From: Azolla caroliniana
Taxonomy: Eukaryota; Polypodiophyta
Assembly (NCBI GenBank): GCA_043228905.1
Contig: JBHGNT010000018.1
Coordinates: forward strand, 13,640,001 to 13,704,000
DNA length: 64,000 nt
Reading direction: 5' to 3'
In this document: positions 1-10,439 of the stretch, one piece after another
How positions within the stretch are numbered: the stretch's first letter is position 1
How the letters are laid out: each line of letters starts with the position of its first letter
Position numbers and translations under genes: made by a program
The notes under the pieces: generated by a model
What the model was told of the DNA's origin: nothing
The model's input: the letters and a program-made list of their open reading frames with translations, nothing else
The model's database searches: none

Positions 1-1863
1 TTCTCCTCTTCATCCCTTGTACTTTTCTCAAACTCTTCGTCACTCTCCTCGTTGTGCTCCCGCCTCCATCTTCCATCTCTTTCGGTCTCACGTTGCCACG
101 TCGGCCGAACTGCCGAAGTCTCCGGACAAGATGGGGGTAACTAATTTCGCAACGTCTTTCGGAGACTCATCCGGGGCCACCGATCCTTTTAGGGTGTCAA
201 TGGAAAGCATCCGCTCTGTGATCAACCAAGCCCTACCTGGGCTTGATTCTCCAATGTCCAGAGTTTCGGCTCTGATGCCAACCTTGCCGGACTCGTTGTG
301 AACCCTTGATCACCTTCTTCCCGATTCCCGACCTTCGCCTGGCCGGTCTTTCTCCCCATGTAAATGAGGGCGGCTCGTTCCGCACCCTCTCCCATATCAG
401 CACCTTCATGCCGATTCTGGCCCCGGTCGAACAATCCACGACCGGATCGCACTCCACCCGAATTGGAGCACCGCGCGGTTCGGTCCCCGGTCGGGTCGTT
501 TCTTGGTCTCCTCGTCGACCTTCTCGTAGGCCATTTCCCATCCATCTTCGCTGGCATCGTGCCAAGACTCCTCGATACAGTCATCTATCTCCTCGATCTC
601 ACATGGGCGTATGGGCCCGAATGTCGAGTTCTTTGATATCGGTTCTGAGGGCTCTTGTCCGCTCCTTCCTCGTATCGTCTCGCCGATGATTCCCGGTCTC
701 TCGCCGCCACCTTCCTCCTCTTGGGACTCACGCGGGCACTCAGGCCCGACTGCCATCATCTTGGGAGCAAGTGTGGGAAGATGCGTAGAATTGCCCGTCC
801 TATTTACGCCCTTGTCGGTAGCCACCGGCTCCTCGTGGTCGGTGGTCGTCTTCTTACCGATCGTGCAAGCCCCACCTAGGCTTGCTTCTCCAATGTCTGG
901 AGTTTCGGGCTGACGTGCCCGAAATCGCCGGTCCCAACATTCTGATTCTGCGATCGGTATCTCGGCCTTGTCCTTGGCCGTTCTATTTCCGCAAGCTGAG
1001 AGGGCGTTTTGTTCCGCACCCTCTCCCGTGGTACCGTCGTACCGATCTTCTGCCATCTCATGGGGCAAGTTCATCTCCTCAGCGTCGGCTCGTGGCCTCG
1101 ATCTTTCCTTTTCCTCGAGCATTGCCTCGAGAGCTGCATACGCCTCCACAGTCCTGGCCCCGAAGCCGAGCCTTGCCGACTCTCTTTGCCGTTCGGCCTC
1201 TTCCCGTTGTGATGGCGCGCCGTCACGTGCCTTCCTCTTAGCCTTCTCGGCTCGCTCGTCATCTAGCCGTTGGCATACTCTTCCGACCTTCGACCAGTCC
1301 TCGGTAAGGTCATTCACTCCGTCATCGTCTTCGAGCTCAACCCCGATGGCCTCCCGTTCCGCTCGGTCGATCGACCTAACGAACAACAGGACTTTGTCCG
1401 CCCCCACCAGACCTTGCTCCCGCTCTGGAAGTCGAGCAAGTCGTCACTCGAACTCTCGGAACGCCTTCGTTGCGCTCCGGTAGGTCTTCGCCGATGCCAC
1501 CCATTGGTCGAAGCCACGTCGTCCCCAACTCTTCCGACGTCCTCCATATGCCTACAGGAGCGCCTTTTCGAAGGCCTCCCACGAACTATGAGCTTCTTGG
1601 AGCTCCTTCACTTCCACGTGCATACGGACAACGACGACCCGACAAAAGAACTCCAGCCTCAACGCCTCGTCTACATCTCGTTCCTCCATTTCCGCGTTGT
1701 AGGCTTCCAAGTAGAATGGGACTTTGTCCCCGTTGAAACAGCCGACTCTTTCAACCACTCGCTTAGTAGCTTGTTGCGCCGTCCCCCTTCTTGTTGTTGC
1801 TCGTCCAAACTCCCTCACCGCTTCGACACAAAGTTGCGTGAAGTCGTCTTCTTCCAACTCCAT
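1..1863 (-). pseudogene. Ty3/gypsy family A gag region (broken, runs off window)
   Basis: Capsid-nucleocapsid polyprotein of an LTR retrotransposon, read on the minus strand. It starts at an ATG at 1861-1863, just inside the PBS and LTR. The first open stretch (1863-1552) is an acidic N-terminus followed by a capsid-like segment with the motif GCFNGDKVPFYLEAYNAEM. After a stop the capsid continues in other frames, including a long open stretch at 1407-406 with GADKVLLFVRSIDRAEREAI. Pieces of the C-terminal part, including a MKVL motif, lie at 565-233. Several stops and frame changes make it non-functional. Protease and pol would lie beyond the left edge. The same family appears as a 3' end at 60881-62690 and as an LTR at 28589-29359. 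The gypsy gag assignment is by recalled family resemblance; it was not searched. Confidence 0.7.
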
Positions 1864-1882
1864 CCTCCCTTGCTGCCCTTCA

Positions 1883-1896
1883 CGTCGGGTTCACCA
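1883..1896 (-). other. Primer-binding-site-like sequence of gypsy family A
   Basis: On the minus strand this reads TGGTGAACCCGACG, four bases inside the end of the LTR at 1901. Position and the TGG start fit a tRNA primer-binding site. I could not assign the tRNA. Confidence 0.55.
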
Positions 1897-1900
1897 AATA

Positions 1901-2500
1901 TGTCACGTTGTTACACGCGAGTGCGTGTAGAAGGGGCGGGACCATGGGGGTCTCAGACGAGGTAGAAAAGGGATGCCAAGAAACCCGACACCGGACACGA
2001 CTCAGATGCAACCGAACACGAGAGAGAGAAAGAGAGAGACAAAGGAGAGGGAGCGTGTGCGTGCGACACCGACTCTTATGCACAAGAAGCAAGGGGTTGT
2101 GCTTCCGACACAACCAAATACACCAATATGCACACACGGATACGAGTATGTATATTACAAGGGAAAGAATACATCCCCGGCTTCGAGCCGGACCAAGGTA
2201 GGTTAGGTTACAATAGCAGTCTACTGCCAAGCCGCAGATCGGGGGAGCTCTCGGGCTCGTCACGCCGAGTGGGGTCTTGCACATGAGACCAAGTAGAAGC
2301 AAACCCTAAACAGACATGAACTCTCAACCCATACGATGACGAAGAAGAAGAAGAAACTACCTAACCTAAATCTAACAGTATACCCTCCTAACTCAAAATG
2401 GGCAACCCTTCTACAAGGGACCATCCCTTCCTTTTATAGAACAAGGAAAGAGATGCATTACAATGTGGGATAAATCCCTTATTACATGAGAAGCTACATT
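1901..2500 (-). mobile_element. 5' LTR of gypsy family A, truncated
   Basis: The plus strand begins TGTCACGTTGTTACACGCG, which is the minus-strand LTR end in ...CA. The sequence aligns by eye along about 600 bases with 28589-29200: same start, a GA-rich block, AATACATCCCCGGCTTCGAG, and CTTCCTTTTATAGAACAAGG followed by TTACAATGTGGGATAAATCC. The minus strand has a TATAAAAGG box at about 2436-2444. The far end, expected to read ...CATGACA, is missing. Similarity stops near 2490, where the chromovirus fragment begins, so the LTR was cut by insertion or deletion. Confidence 0.75.
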
Positions 2501-2567
2501 TTTCTAGCTTGGCATAAAGACCATTCTCGTGGAGTCGTTTTAGTACTAATAGTACATGAGAATCATG

Positions 2568-3342
2568 CTATACCTGGGTCTTCGAATAAATCAATAGATC
2601 ATCCAGATAGATGATCAAACAGATATCCAAGAGGTCTCTGAATATATCATTTGCCATGTGTTGGAAGACTGCGGGTGCATTGGTTAGACCGAACGGCATA
2701 ACAATATATTCGAAATGCCCATACTGCGTGCGAAATGCAGTCTTCCATTCATCTCCCGATTGGATGCGCACGAGGTTATACGCTCCTCGTAGATCGATTT
2801 TTGTAAAATACTTGGCACCATTAACTCGCTGTAACAAACTTGATATAAGAGGAAGTGCATACCTATTCTGGATGGTGACTTTATTCAAGCCGCGGTAATC
2901 AACGACGGGACGAAGTGAGCCATCTTTCTTCTTGACAAAGAAGATGGGTGCACCGGCCGGAGATTTCGAATGACGAATAAACCCGCTTGCCAAGTTCTCC
3001 TCTATGTAGGCTCGAAGGACTTCTAACTCAGTGGGTGACAAGTTGTAAATTGGTCCCCATGGTGGCTCTGCTCCTGGTTGTAAATCGATGGGACAATCAT
3101 AAGGACAATGATGAGGAAGAGTGCCAGCCTTTACCTTGTCAAATACATTGGCATAAGGATGATATTTCGCCAGAAGTTGCACTAAGGATTCCTCCTTGAT
3201 AGTGTTGGAAGGATGTATTGATATTGCAAATAGGAACATTACCTCCTTGTGTCCTTCTTCGCGTAATTGACGTAGTGAAATGGTCGAAACTCGATAAGTA
3301 GATTCTTGGGGTTGTCGATGTCGGACTTCTCTTGTTCTCCAA
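2568..3342 (-). pseudogene. Chromovirus reverse transcriptase domain (partial)
   Basis: RNA-directed DNA polymerase portion of a gypsy Pol. The open stretch 3239-2568 carries, in order, a YDCPIDL lead, [18 protein letters not shown] (RT block 1), [19 protein letters not shown] (block 2), [15 protein letters not shown] with the first catalytic Asp, [16 protein letters not shown] (block 4) and [11 protein letters not shown], the YLDD active site. Upstream sequence to 3342, in a neighbouring frame, gives the linker from protease. Translation ends a few residues after the active site, so thumb and RNase H are lost. Both catalytic motifs remain intact, but no functional protein is possible. Confidence 0.9.
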
Positions 3343-3505
3343 TCTATGGCTGGATTATGTAATTCAAACTAAGGTAATCGCAGGACAATGGGATGCTTTG
3401 GACTACGAATTATATTAAATGCTACTACACACCCTAGGACAACTTGAATGGGTTCTGACTCTTCTACAATATTCTCGGAAGCGATGGGACGACCATCAAT
3501 GAATA

Positions 3506-3709
3506 CTACAGATGTCTTAAGGATATCTGAGAAGCTTGGGCAAACTTTCGATCCATGAAACAGGAATTAGCTCCAGAATCTAGAAGTGTTAGGACGTGTA
3601 CTGGGGGAGTACTTTTAGTACTAACCATGACTTGGGCTAGGAACACGTTGCTAACTTGCTTGGAGGGAATGGAACCACTAATGGGTTGTACAGATCTAGG
3701 GTTGTCCAA
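3506..3709 (-). pseudogene. Chromovirus aspartic protease domain
   Basis: Retropepsin segment between the zinc knuckle and RT. LTLLDSGANSCFMD contains the catalytic DSGA triad with hydrophobic residues before it, as in gypsy proteases. The second half continues in another frame towards 3342 (readable pieces include VVFIDGRPIA and VVLGCVVAFNII), so at least one frameshift separates it from RT. Confidence 0.8.
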
Positions 3710-3720
3710 CCAAACGGCTC

Positions 3721-4014
3721 CTATTTTGGCTGGACTCGATCGTTTAACTCTTCATCTAATTGACTAAGGATTTCAAATTTGTTTGAGATACTTGGCCTAT
3801 TAGTACTATTAATACTATCAGACACTCCTAAGGGAAGAATTGACTCGGGTTTAGTACAGGCTACGATTTGATTTACCTGTCTTCTTGGCCTATGGGGACA
3901 ATTGATTGCGATATGCCCCGGTCCACCGCAATAAAGACATAATCGATTTGCACGTCGTCGTTGCTTTTCTTCTTCCGATAACGGGCCACGTCGACGCATG
4001 GTGTCGATCTTCAT
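3721..4014 (-). pseudogene. Chromovirus nucleocapsid with CCHC zinc knuckle
   Basis: A basic segment leads into [14 protein letters not shown], a canonical C-x2-C-x4-H-x4-C knuckle that binds RNA in nucleocapsid proteins. The preceding [16 protein letters not shown] is the typical linker of fungal-type chromoviral Gag. A stop near 4045 separates it from the capsid; in the ancestor both were one Gag. Confidence 0.88.
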
Positions 4015-4044
4015 CGGTGTCGGAGTATTTGCTTGAGTTATGTC

Positions 4045-4863
4045 TCATGCAAACGGTTTAGCCGGGACTGAGGCGTAAGTGGGCTCCGGCCTAGAGCGTG
4101 GTATTTGTAATTGACGTTCCGAACGCCATTCGAAAAGGCGGTTGTCACATCGGACCGCTCGACTGATTGCCTCCGTAAGAGACTTTGGTTCTTCGGGGAA
4201 GGTTAGAAGTAGATCCTTGACATCGTTTCGCGGGCCATAGCGAAATTGCTCCATTAGTGCCTGATCATCCCAGGGGATATTTGAAGCGAGTAGATGGAAA
4301 TCCGCCGCGTAGGCAGAGGCTGGATGATCACCTTGACACAATCGTCGGATTTTGTTGATCGCCATCTGGATGTTGTCTGTATCTCCAAAGCAAGCTTTAA
4401 ACTCACTAATAAAGTCTTCAAAGTTATTAAGTAAGGGCGATTGTTTTTCTAGAAGCGGAGCAAACCATGCCAAGGCTAAGCTGCTAAGCAACGTGCCTAT
4501 TAGGTCGACTCGGGATGCATCAGTGGGGTATCGAGAAGGATGCATTTGAATGACTAAGAGTACCTGATTGAGGAATCCCCTAAATTGTGACCACATTCCA
4601 TCAAATTTCACAAGAAGTCCAATCTTGGGCTCTTTATGAAATCCGTGGGGACTTGATCCTTGTTGTTGCACACGTAACGCTAACTCCCCATGTTGCTGTT
4701 GCAATTCCTCATGTTGTTGCTACGTTTGCTATTTTTCTAGGGCGATTTGTTGAAGATCCCCTAACAACCGTTGGTTTTCTTGTTCCAAGGCAACAAATTT
4801 TTCTTTTAGACACTGTAGCTCGGAGAAAACGGATTGGTATTCTTGAGCGCTAACAAAAGCCAT
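4045..4863 (-). pseudogene. Chromovirus Gag (capsid), two early stops
   Basis: Reads from an ATG at 4861-4863, 56 bases inside the self-primer site. An N-terminal Glu/Gln/Leu-rich coiled coil (about 60 residues) is followed by a Sushi-type capsid: VKFDGMWSQFRGFLNQVLL, then LIGTLLSSLALAWFAPLLE, then FEDFISEFKACFGD. Two in-frame TAG codons lie at 4729-4731 and 4720-4722, between coiled coil and capsid, and a stop follows at 4045. Without them it would join the knuckle at 4014. The capsid is otherwise well kept, suggesting fairly recent decay. Confidence 0.85.
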
Positions 4864-4918
4864 TGTATAGAAAAAGGATAAGAGGATGAGGGAAACCAAA
4901 AGAAAGACTAGAGAGGAG

Positions 4919-4930
4919 AAATTGGTTCAA
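4919..4930 (-). other. Predicted self-primer binding site of the chromovirus
   Basis: The minus strand reads TTGAACCAATTT, two bases after the LTR end ...CCTGACA. It is an exact reverse complement of 5168-5157 on the same strand, which is where the LTR transcript should begin. It has no TGG start typical of tRNA-primed sites. Confidence 0.6.
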
Positions 4931-4932
4931 AC

Positions 4933-5303
4933 TGTCAGGAATAGTACTAAAATAGAGAGAGAATTAGTACTAGAGAAGGGAAGTACTATTAGTACTAAGA
5001 GGAGGGGAGGGGACTACGTAAGACTCCCGAGAGGGAGGAAATAGAAGAGGAGAGAGAGAGAGATATAGTGAGGACAAGAGAGAGAGAGATTATGATAATA
5101 GATGATATATTATAGGAAGAGTAAGTACAAGATGGCTATGAGGCTTAAGACTGGCGTTGAACCAATTTGGTTCAACATAATGCCTAGTGCCTTCTTTTAT
5201 AGTGCTCTCAAGAGTAATCCTGAAGCTTCTAGAATGTTCCAGAGAAATCTGAAATATACATTAATTTCCTATAATAAAACTTAAATGAAAATAATATCCT
5301 ACA
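4933..5303 (-). mobile_element. 5' LTR of the chromovirus
   Basis: About 371 bp. On the minus strand it would begin TGTAGGATATT and end CCTGACA, giving near-matching inverted ends (TGTAGG/TGTCAGG). It contains a TATAAAAG box at 5201-5194 and is followed directly by the primer site and Gag. The inner end is well supported; the outer end (5303) is my best guess because no second LTR is present for comparison. Confidence 0.55.
5194..5201 (-). promoter_or_regulatory. TATA box of the chromovirus LTR
   Basis: TATAAAAG on the minus strand. It lies 26-33 bases upstream of the AAATTGGTTCAA block (5168-5157), the usual distance to a transcription start. Confidence 0.55.
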
Positions 5304-5419
5304 TAATACAATAGATGGTATAATGGCCAAGAGCTCAACCCATATAACATAAAGTCATGGGTTTGAGTCTTGCCATATCATGACAGTAATGCTACATTTT
5401 GTATTTGCTATTCTTGTAA

Positions 5420-6568
5420 GGTTTGGTTACCTTCTTCGTCGAATGGAACATTGCCAATGTGTCAAATCGGATGAGTAGTGTCGTCTCCGGTTTCGACATA
5501 GCTGGGTCGGTCCGGCTCTCGAAGTTCTCGGAACCATTCTTGATGTGACATCATATGGTTCGAAGCACCGGAGCCGACGAACCATACATCTTCCGGACCG
5601 GAGGCACTAGTTGAAGTAGAAGCTGACATAGAATTTGCTCTATGTCTCATCACGAACATTCCGCCATGATCGTCATAGTCAGAGTTGGTGGCGTAATTAG
5701 TGAGTTGTCGGCTAGTGGAAGCCGACTCACACATCTTCTTTCAGCACTCTTCTTCATGGTGGCCGATTTTTCTTCAATATCCACATTTGATCGAGGTTTG
5801 TCGACTCGGGCCGGAATGGAAGCTTTCCCTTCTTTCGAAGGTTCCTCGATGGCTTCCATCTTGTTGCCAAATTTGGGAGTTGTTTTCGTGAGTTGGGCCT
5901 CTTCCTTGACCGAATCGGCCTCTTGCTCGATTGCGTCCTCTTCCTTCGTTGGAATGTGTGTAGAGCATGTGGCCTTCTGAGGCATTGCTCCTTGTTCGAA
6001 CATGGCTTTCTTCAACCAACAACATGGATTGAAGATCGAGGAAAGAGGGTGGATTCTCCCGTGCTAGTATGACGGTCCTCATCGCATCGAACCGTGGTGC
6101 AAGGCTGTCGAGGTATATTTGCGCCATCTCATCATCGTCCACATTAACGTTTATTGAGCTAAGAGTGTCACAAAGCTCCTTGATCTTCAAGGTGTAGCTT
6201 GTGATGGACATATCCCTTTGTTGGAGATTATTCAACTCTTGGCGGAGTTGAAGCTTTCTTGCGGTTGTGTTGGCAGCGAAAATCTTTCGTAGATTCTCCC
6301 ACGCTTCCTTCGACGTCTTGGCTTCTCGAACGTAGTTGAGCATGTGGTCGTGAACACATCTCGCCAAGAAATAGATTACTTGACTCGCTGCTTGCTCCCA
6401 TGTTGAGTAGTTGGCGTCCTTTGGGTCGGATCAATTTTCTTGTGCTCCTTTGATTTAGCTCCAATATCCTTGACTGACAAGGTATTGGTGCATCTTGTAC
6501 TCCCAAGATGCAAAGTTGGTTTGGTCCAACTTCTAGCTAGGGAGAGCGCTCCCCATTTGAGTATTCAT
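5420..6568 (-). pseudogene. Ty1/copia gag to protease, dead fragment
   Basis: Minus-strand copia polyprotein N-terminus. The ATG is at 6566-6568. Early stops are visible, then a long UBN2-type gag (6367-5774) with ARCVHDHMLNYVREAKTSKE, LQLRQELNNLQQRDMSITSY and ENPPSFLDLQSMLLVEE. The CCHC knuckle is destroyed: two codons of the expected CGYCGKIGHHEEECW pattern are TGA. The protease motif reads VWFVGSGASNHMMSH (5734-5462 frame). The catalytic Asp of the usual DSGA is Gly. Sequence stops at about 5420, with no integrase, RT or RNase H. Confidence 0.85.
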
Positions 6569-6709
6569 TGTCAATGAAGCTTTCTTTCTGCTTTTCCTTC
6601 TCTCTCGAACACGAGTTATGTAATCGCACTACGATAGCGATGAACCAGTTCCTCTCAAACGTGGGCGTAAAACACAACACATGCGAATGGGCTAGATTGA
6701 GCTACCAAA

Positions 6710-6723
6710 CCACTCTGATACCA
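6710..6723 (-). other. Copia primer-binding site (initiator Met tRNA)
   Basis: The minus strand reads TGGTATCAGAGTGG, matching the TGGTATCAGAGC site complementary to initiator Met tRNA used by most plant copia elements. It directly abuts the LTR at 6724. Confidence 0.85.
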
Positions 6724-7040
6724 TGTAAAGAATCGGATATGACTTGTGCAACGGAAGAGGTTAGAGATGTGTGTTATGTGTATGTGTGAGAGGAAAGAGA
6801 GAAGAGAAGAGAAACACAAGATAGCTGGAAAATAGAATACTCAAGAAGAAGGTGTATATTTACAAGTAGAATAGCAAATACAAAATGTTGCATTACAAGG
6901 AGTCACAACCGACTTACTATGAAGTAGGAGAAGGGTGCTTTATATGAGGTGACACATAGTTAATGTGTAGAGAGTAGTGGTGTGACTCTTGACCTTTGAG
7001 TGATCATATATGTATATGTGGGCACAAATGCACCATCAAA
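6724..7040 (-). mobile_element. LTR of the copia fragment
   Basis: Starts TGTAAAGAATCGG next to the PBS. Its first 200 bases resemble the solo LTR at 56272-56642 (TGTAAACAATC..., TGTGCAAC, a GA-rich block, AAGGGTGCTTATAT-like text), so both belong to one family. The outer end is uncertain; an end in ...CACCATCA near 7040 is plausible. Confidence 0.6.
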
Positions 7041-10000
7041 CCTTACTAGCCCATGTATGTTGTGTTGGATAAAGGGTAACCGGAATATTAATTACCTAAT
7101 CCCCAAGGGCTAATAAGATCATATATTATGACTACAAGAAAAAAGATAAACAATGACAATATCAGTATAATTTCGCACCACACTCAAATATACATAGAGA
7201 CAACTTACTAGACTCAATTAGCAATGGTGGCAATGATGACTCCATTACTCACAATAGTAGGTACAATCTCACTATAGGAATTCTTTCTCACTGATTTCAC
7301 AAAGCTCTACAACTTGAAGACACATCGCTTGGCAAGGAGTCTATAGTGTATGTTTTGTTTTATATAACTATTTAGGTGCATGCTTTGCATGTGTATCTGT
7401 GTGCATAAATTGTGTACATGTGATTGATTGTATACATGTGTACATCATTTGTGTATCTCATACATACACACACATATCCACATATATATGTATGTTCTTG
7501 TTGAGAATCAAGCTCAACATAGTGCAATGTGTGAACACACCCTTTGAGAATCTATGAGTAAAGTAGGTAGGCAACTTTGCCAATTTCTAAAAAATAATCC
7601 ATAAATTGGACTTATTTAAAAAATTATACAAACTACAATTCGTCCTTAGAAAAATGAGCTAAAAGCCTTGTGGAAAACTATATAAAGTAATCTAAATTTG
7701 TAATTTTTCCAATGTGAAATAGAACTAAGGATAAGTAGATAAATAAGTGGCTCCATAAAAAGGAATGCAAAGTTACTTGCAAAAAGGTACCTATGTAATA
7801 ATACAAACAAATAAACCATTCAATATTATCCCTAGGGTTCGTAATTACATGTAATTTTGTAAATAATAAACGTTCATGTGTTAACAAATGATTGGATGTG
7901 CAATAACATTGCCATTATAAAAAACTCTGTTGGAGAAAACACGAAAATGGGAAGGTGTTGTTATAAACCCATTCTTGATATCACAAATTTTCACTAATTT
8001 ATTAAATACATGCATTAAATGTTTATCATAAACATCAATGGGCCTCCTATATCCATATGACAATATCGGAACTCCAAAACATCAGACGACAACATGGTGC
8101 CAAAGACTCATCCTCATTATTCCATGGTTGTAAAGTATTCAACTCATGCAAATGCTCAATATACATCTGCATTTTATATATATGCTTGCAATTAATATTC
8201 TTAAGCAGCCCCATCAACATGCCATACATAATGTGTATTTCACAATGTCAAAAAGAAAAGAAAAAGACAAGGAGTTAGTAGTTACCCTTATCCTGATTGT
8301 TAAACATCATGAGTCATGACCAATTTACTGAATATTGTAATTTTTTGTTTATAATAAGGTCATCATTAAATATTTGAAGTTTCATCAATGTTGGTTTATT
8401 GAATATATCATTATGACAATGTCACTGATTCCAAAGAGTTCGAAATGTCAACCCCTTTTTAGTTCATTCACATATAATTAACTATGATGGGTTTGTATGA
8501 GCTTCATTGGGAACATGTATCAAAGTATGTGTAACTTTTCAAAATCACTTTCATCTATTCTCTACATTGTCCTCCTCGGCAACTTTAGAGTTGTTACCAC
8601 ACTTCTTCTCCTTCTTCTAGCTACAAACACTTAAGTAACTGTATTGGGCAAGCTTTTGATAATCACCACTTTTAGCTATGGTTATTTTTTTCTCTTTTTG
8701 ACCATTGGCTTGATGGTTTACACCTTAGAATCAAAGTTATAAATTTGTGATGATCCAAGTTCAATCCTCTCCATAGGCTATGCTTGTTACATAGATTGCA
8801 ATCAAAATCACGTGGATCTTACAAATATGTCAATATATCCATATGTTCCAATTCAAGGATCACACACAAAATACTTTCTATTGGAAATCTCTCATATGTA
8901 TCAAAGTAGATATAAAGTTGATACCTCCAAATTTCCATTTGAGAGTGAATATTTTCTATTGACTACGTTTAGACCCTATGGCACTTATTTGTAGTTTTGC
9001 CCGAATTAGCCATGTATATTTAATAATAAAAAGATAGAACCTTTTCGTCTTCTTGTGAGTGTTTCATGCAATGTCCACTCCATAAAAAGTGGATATATGC
9101 ATGCCATGTAGTAGAAAATGACAACATGCCAAATCTTATTTAATTAGGATTTGGAATCCTTGATTTAGACCAACTCCGTGCATATAATAAATATCCTTTC
9201 TTATATCATGCCATGTATTTGTGGAATAGATCTCCAACATGTTTACAATGTTATCCAAGCAAACCTTTATGGTTATGAATCCCTTTGAGTTTACTTTTGC
9301 TAAAGCTTTGCACCTTTTTAGTTTACACTTAGGATTTCCTTTTCATCCTCTTTACACCACTTGGAGCAAGTTTTAAATGCAATCAAGCAAAGTTTTTATT
9401 AAACAACATCACATGTATGTAGTACATAATTATAAGCATGAATTGATTTAAATATTGCTATAAATAAGTTGTTTTATGGCACCAACAATATGGCCACATA
9501 TAGCTTGACTTCTTAGCTCATGTATATGACATGTTTTATCCTCTGATACATTCTACACGGCCATGGTTGTGCCCACACCCCGTCACTCACAATTGGGCAC
9601 ATCCTATTCACATTTAACACTATAATCTCACGTACACGTGTCCAACTACTAGAATAGACTTAGTCAATGTCTATTGTAGCGTCATACTTTTTTGAGTTGG
9701 ACCACCTCAGTACTAAACATCAACTTTGTCCTTGTGTGATAGATAGTCTTATTTGAATTTCAAAGATGCAATCAAGAAGAGTAGCAAATCAAGTCCATAT
9801 ATCAAAGTGAAAAGAGTATCATCCACGACAAGAAGAAGTGTAGTCATTTTGATATGAAGAGAACAAATCGTGATATAAAGATCGAATCACGAGCTATGGG
9901 ATGAAGTATGGTCTTCGGTGTTCCCTATGCCCGTGCGGGATGCTGGAACATAGGGGGTAATAGGAATCCAAATCACCTGCTCGTGTGGAAGCAGGCGGAC

Positions 10001-10083
10001 AAGAGAGGAGATTCCGATGAGTAGAGTTTAATGAGGCCAGTATGGCTGAACGAGCAAGAACTAGTGTGCCATGTAAAACGAGC

Positions 10084-10085
<2 letters not shown>

Positions 10086-10130
<45 letters not shown>
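10086..10130. repeat. (AG)n microsatellite
   Basis: About 22 uninterrupted AG units upstream of the bZIP gene. It creates a spurious Leu-Ser open frame on the minus strand. Confidence 0.95.
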
Positions 10131-10131
<1 letters not shown>

Positions 10132-10302
10132 GCAAGTAGGTCATGAGCTCGGGTTGTTGCATGCCCACCCACCGTGAGAGGCCAAAAGGCCAAGGATTTC
10201 TGTGTGTCTCTCTCTCCATGCCCTCAAAAATAGAAGAATGAAGAAGGAGACACGGACCAGTCAAAATATATACATAGCATAAAATAGAAAAGAAAAAAGT
10301 GC

Positions 10303-10356
10303 CCACACACACACACACACACAGTCTCTACAGAGTGTACTTTCTTTTCCTATACA

Positions 10357-10386
<30 letters not shown>
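10303..10386. repeat. (CA)n and (TACA)n microsatellites
   Basis: A CA run at 10303-10321 and a TACA run from about 10357 to 10386, close to the probable promoter of the bZIP gene. Confidence 0.9.
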
Positions 10387-10387
<1 letters not shown>

Positions 10388-10439
10388 TGATACTGATCAT
10401 CCTCACCAATGAGCGCTCGACGCGTGGTTTTAACATGGA

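Larger units (their letters stand above)
2500..5303 (-). mobile_element. Tcn1/Sushi-like Ty3/gypsy chromovirus, 3'-truncated
   Basis: Minus-strand element in the order 5' LTR (5303-4933), self-primer site, gag, CCHC knuckle, protease and reverse transcriptase. It ends abruptly just after the RT active site; RNase H, integrase, chromodomain and 3' LTR are missing. Gag and RT resemble fungal/vertebrate-type chromoviruses (Maggy, Sushi, Tcn1 groups) more than the usual angiosperm chromoviruses. Examples are [17 protein letters not shown] in RT and a FRGFLNQ/SLALAWFAPLLE capsid. Published work reports Tcn1-like elements in mosses and lycophytes as well as fungi. Stops and frame changes show the copy is dead. 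Confidence 0.8.
7041..10400. other. Gene-free AT-rich interval
   Basis: No coding region I can support. There are only short, random-looking open frames, for example 8063-7881 and 8229-8047 on the minus strand. Near the bZIP gene lie an (AG)n microsatellite (10086-10130), (CA)n (10303-10321) and (TACA)n (10357-10386). Confidence 0.6.

Noticed and set aside
406-1407. 333-residue minus-strand open frame as a host gene
   Set aside because: Its sequence continues the capsid-like frame of the gypsy gag upstream and lies inside an LTR element. It is treated as part of the broken gag.
1880-2302. Cys/Leu-rich minus-strand open frame
   Set aside because: It lies wholly within an LTR and covers GA repeats.
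7881-8229. Two adjacent minus-strand frames as a small gene
   Set aside because: Short, AT-rich, no recognisable motif, no splice or promoter support.
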